A stretch of 64,000 nt of DNA, taken from positions 61,859,910-61,923,909 of the forward strand of contig CM055095.1 of the NCBI GenBank assembly GCA_029204225.1. The letters are read 5' to 3'. Below the pieces are notes generated by a model that was given only the letters and a program-made list of their open reading frames with translations, ran no database searches and was not told where the DNA came from. The translations under genes and the position numbers were made by a program. Position 1 is the first letter of the stretch. Every line of letters begins with the position of its first letter. Origin of the DNA: Diphasiastrum complanatum. Its lineage: Eukaryota; Streptophyta; Lycopodiopsida; Lycopodiales; Lycopodiaceae. This document shows, in pieces, positions 61,240 through 64,000 of this stretch.

Positions 61240-62077
61240 GTGAAAAAAGTACAAAAAGGACCAAGAGTGGATCCTAATCTAATCCTTAAGAGGGATTGGT
61301 TGTCAGATTACTTGATCTATCAATCTATTTCAGATTAAGATCAATCTAGATCAATTCTAGACACAAAATCCTAACAAGAACAATCATTAATTGAAAGTAA
61401 GTGTACTTTCTAGTTTCAACACGTGTGAAACACTGTCTGAGTATGGAATCCAACTGAAAATCAGTACACATTGATAGAACCTCAAAACAATCAAAACAAA
61501 TGTAGGACAGCTGGAGAGAATCACTCAAAATTGCTTCCAAAACCAAGATTGGTGTCTCACATTGATTATTGGGCCAAATGTGGCTCTATATATACAATAA
61601 GTGGGAGCTCGTGGTACTGATCATCCCTCTGATCCCACATGTGTGAAGGTGCTTTGTCATATGATGTTTCATCATGCAAAACTGACACTTGGACAATACC
61701 TTCTATTTGAGCACTTTTGGTCCATTTCCTTCTATATGGAGATCTACTTGGAATCTTCTAGAACTCAAAATTCGCCTACTTCAGCTTATTCCCACATGTG
61801 TGGAGCTTTCCCTCTAACATGGGATATGACACCTAACCAAAGGATGTGGCTCATGCAATCAAATAGATTGATGCCATGTGTCATATGTTAGAAACACTAG
61901 TTGTTTGGCCTTTTAGCCACTAGAACTTGAACTAAATCATAATGTACATCCTATATGGATTATCGGTACATGACAAGTAACTAGTTTCACACATGGAAAC
62001 AGGCCTCCACACATGTGAGTTTATCTATATACAAGACTTTTGGCCTCTACCAAGCTATATTTTTGCTTTTTCTCACA
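61240..62077 (-). repeat. Putative 3' LTR of the copia-like element at the right edge
   Basis: On the minus strand a purine tract TTTTGAGGAGGAG (62090-62078) precedes TGTGAGAAAAAGC. A TATATATAGAGCC lies near 61595. The far end near 61240 is approximate. Confidence 0.5.
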
Positions 62078-62300
62078 CTCCTCCTCAAAATCTAGCTTGA
62101 TGAAAACATGATGATCTTGAACCTTGACTCCATGGCTGAATTGGTCTTTGCTGGTTCAAATGTGTGAAGATCAGCCAATGAGCTTGATGTTGATATGAAA
62201 TCACCATATCCATGATAGTGCTTCTTTGATGTTGACATCTTTGATGAACTTGAGAGCTTTGCACCATCCTAGCATCTTCGAAATTGATTCCTTCCAAATT

Positions 62301-63997
62301 TCATGTAGATGCTTGCTTTGAGGCTTGCTCCTTCTTCATGTGCATGCTCCTCCATGAGAAAATAAAGATTTCACTTGACTTATTAGGATCACAAAGATCT
62401 AACATCATGTTACCATGATCTAGAGAATTAGACTTATCCAAATTGGCAAGACTATGCATTCTATAATAACAAAGTGTTTGCATCATGTCTTCATGCTTGT
62501 TTACCATGCTAATCTTATATCCAATGAGGCTAAATACTTCATTGTGGAGATAAGTGTCTTTAGAAGATGATTCACTTACTCTCATAAAGAGTTTACAATT
62601 TGCCTCAATACAAATTTTCAAACTATGAGTGAAACAAATCTTTTGCTCTTACATGACTCAAGAGCATACATTTGATGAAATAACCATTTGCTTTCTAATT
62701 GATTTAAAATCAATTTCAATCTTTTAAGAACATCATCTATGTTCTCAAGAGAGACTTCATACTCAACTATTATGGCTTTACTCCAATTTTGAGATGCAAT
62801 GACCTCACTAAAGCAAATTGATTTATCAAATGACATAAGAGAAGTAAGTATGAGATGTATACCACATGAGATATGCTCCTCTTTCCCTTGAAATGTGAGC
62901 CACATGGATTCAACCATATTTCTTGAGTTTATTTTTGGAATCACAATTTGAGAAGGTCTCTCCTCCTCAATCCTTGGCACACTTAAACCTTGAGGAGGAT
63001 TCTCCTCCTCAATCCCTGGCACATTTGAACCTTGAGATGACTCCTTAAAATCCTCTTCATGGTGCTTCTTTTTGATGGAAATCTGAGACCTCCATGTCTC
63101 ATAATGATCACAACAAGTATGACCATTCAATATGCACTTCCTATGATTATCAAGATTACTTATGCTAGAAACATAAGTCCAAAAATCACCACAACTTGGC
63201 ATGATTTTTCCAATATTGAAATCAAAAGGTATTTCCATCTCAATAAGGCTGACTACTTGCTTATGGATATAAGTGTCCACTTTGGATGCTTCACTTATTC
63301 TCATAAGAAGTTTACAACTTGCCTTTAAGATTGAAAACTTACAATTTTCATCTTTATGAATGAACACATCATTCATGATCTTATTGAAACCAAAAGATCC
63401 TACATTATGAAGATATTTCCATTTCCTTGACTTCATAACTAATGTAAGCTTACAAGAAAAACATATTTTGCTATCTTTTAAGGCATCACACTCAACTAGT
63501 ATTGCCTTAATCCACCTTTGAGATACAAAAACCTCTTCAAAGCAAAATGGTTCTTCATAAGTTGACATGAGAGCATAAATAAAACTATTTTCATTTTGTG
63601 ATTGCTCCTTATTCTTGATTGATTTCTCTTGGATAATAACAATAAGTTTGAACTTGTCCAAAGTTCCAAGCAAAATACTTTCCAAGGACATAAAATAGAT
63701 CCAAGTTACGTTCATGAAAGTGAGATCTATCTTTGCATCTTGAACCAAACAATGCACTTCCAAATGAAAAATTTCAAAAGATTTGACATGTGTTGTGATG
63801 GACTCTTGAAGATAAATCTTGCAAGTCCTTGTGAGACTCCAAGCCTCATTCACCTTCTAGAAAGGAAACACCTTTCCTTGGACTTGTCCTTCTTGTATTT
63901 GCATTTTGAACTTGAAGCTCCATCCTTCACCTCGGCCCCCTTGCTTTGGTTCTCCTTGGATGGATTGGTCTTCTTTTTGTAGCATCTTGAGAAAAAA
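62301..63997 (-). pseudogene. Diverged copia-derived long ORF with internal duplication (continues off the window)
   Basis: The minus strand opens with a gag-tail-like KKTNPSKENQSKGAEVKDGA then SSSK and KKDKSKERCF, close to the segment before the Copia-5 zinc knuckle. It shifts into a 411-residue frame (63853-62618). That frame contains two copies of a module: SFIYALMSTYEEPFCFEEVF with VSQRWIKAI, and ILTSLMSFDKSICFSEVIAS with QNWSKAI. Both resemble the copia RT lead-in (ALMS...EP..F.EA...W..AM). CKLLMRISEASKVDTYIHKQ in module 1 matches CKLFMRVSESSSKDTYLHNE in the frame at 62621-62301. No protease, integrase or YVDD box is present. Function unknown. Confidence 0.5.
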
Positions 63998-64000
63998 TAT

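Overview
This window looks like a nuclear segment of a large, repeat-rich land-plant genome. The evidence is two plant-type nuclear genes with canonical GT-AG introns, an AT-rich background, abundant Ty1/copia and Ty3/gypsy debris and long (GA)n/(CT)n tracts. The very large transposon-filled introns and a non-LTR element with a restriction-like-endonuclease type tail suggest a fern, gymnosperm or similar large-genome lineage rather than a compact angiosperm; this is an inference. There are no prokaryotic operons and no CRISPR array.

Host genes. (1) The minus strand from 19450 to the left edge carries the 5' third of SSRP1, the HMG-box subunit of the FACT histone chaperone. Six exons join in phase with canonical splice sites over 19 kb: 19391-19450, 17447-17632, 7330-7435, 6954-7090, 713-796 and 472-566. 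Intron 2 (10 kb) and intron 4 (6.2 kb) are filled with transposable elements. (2) The plus strand at 32780-34033 carries a complete three-exon cytochrome b5 (134 aa, HPGG haem site, C-terminal membrane anchor).

Mobile elements, left to right. Copia-1 (1576-5749) lies in SSRP1 intron 4, has lost most of gag and has a truncated 3' LTR. A copia-type LTR with primer-binding site (7747-8151) is followed by a captured RCC1-repeat host-gene fragment (8913-9305). Next come a long-inverted-repeat element (9497-11610) with a BED zinc-finger transposase remnant and a near-perfect 164-bp palindrome, Copia-2 (12698-16110, TGCTC target duplication, internal tandem duplication, RT lost) and a gag-protease fragment near 16.4-17.0 kb; all of these lie in SSRP1 intron 2. 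Upstream of SSRP1 are a 5'-truncated non-LTR copy (19715-20845) and an 84-bp tRNA-like retro-insertion with a perfect 16-bp target duplication (20985-21068). Copia-3 follows on the minus strand (21929-26336, AGACG duplication), then a gypsy integrase end, a copia gag-protease piece, and a fuller non-LTR element (29038-31807) bracketed by inverted repeats.

Right half. After cytochrome b5 come a GC-rich island with hairpins, two tandem-repeat blocks, a decayed copia RT, a GC-shifted block, an inverted-repeat element whose arms carry mirrored GA/CT tracts (40290-42418), another copia fragment, Copia-5 with both LTRs (46655-51911), a copia RNase H end, two gypsy fragments in opposite orientation, a gag-only element with an LTR holding TTAGGG repeats (58234-61200), and a diverged copia-like element running off the right edge.

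Most transposon reading frames are broken by stops, frameshifts or deletions. The two host genes are intact where visible. I found no convincing new multi-gene system. The most unusual items are the non-LTR endonuclease-type element, the RCC1 capture, the perfect palindrome, the duplicated splice donor of SSRP1 and the internally repeated long ORF at the right edge.
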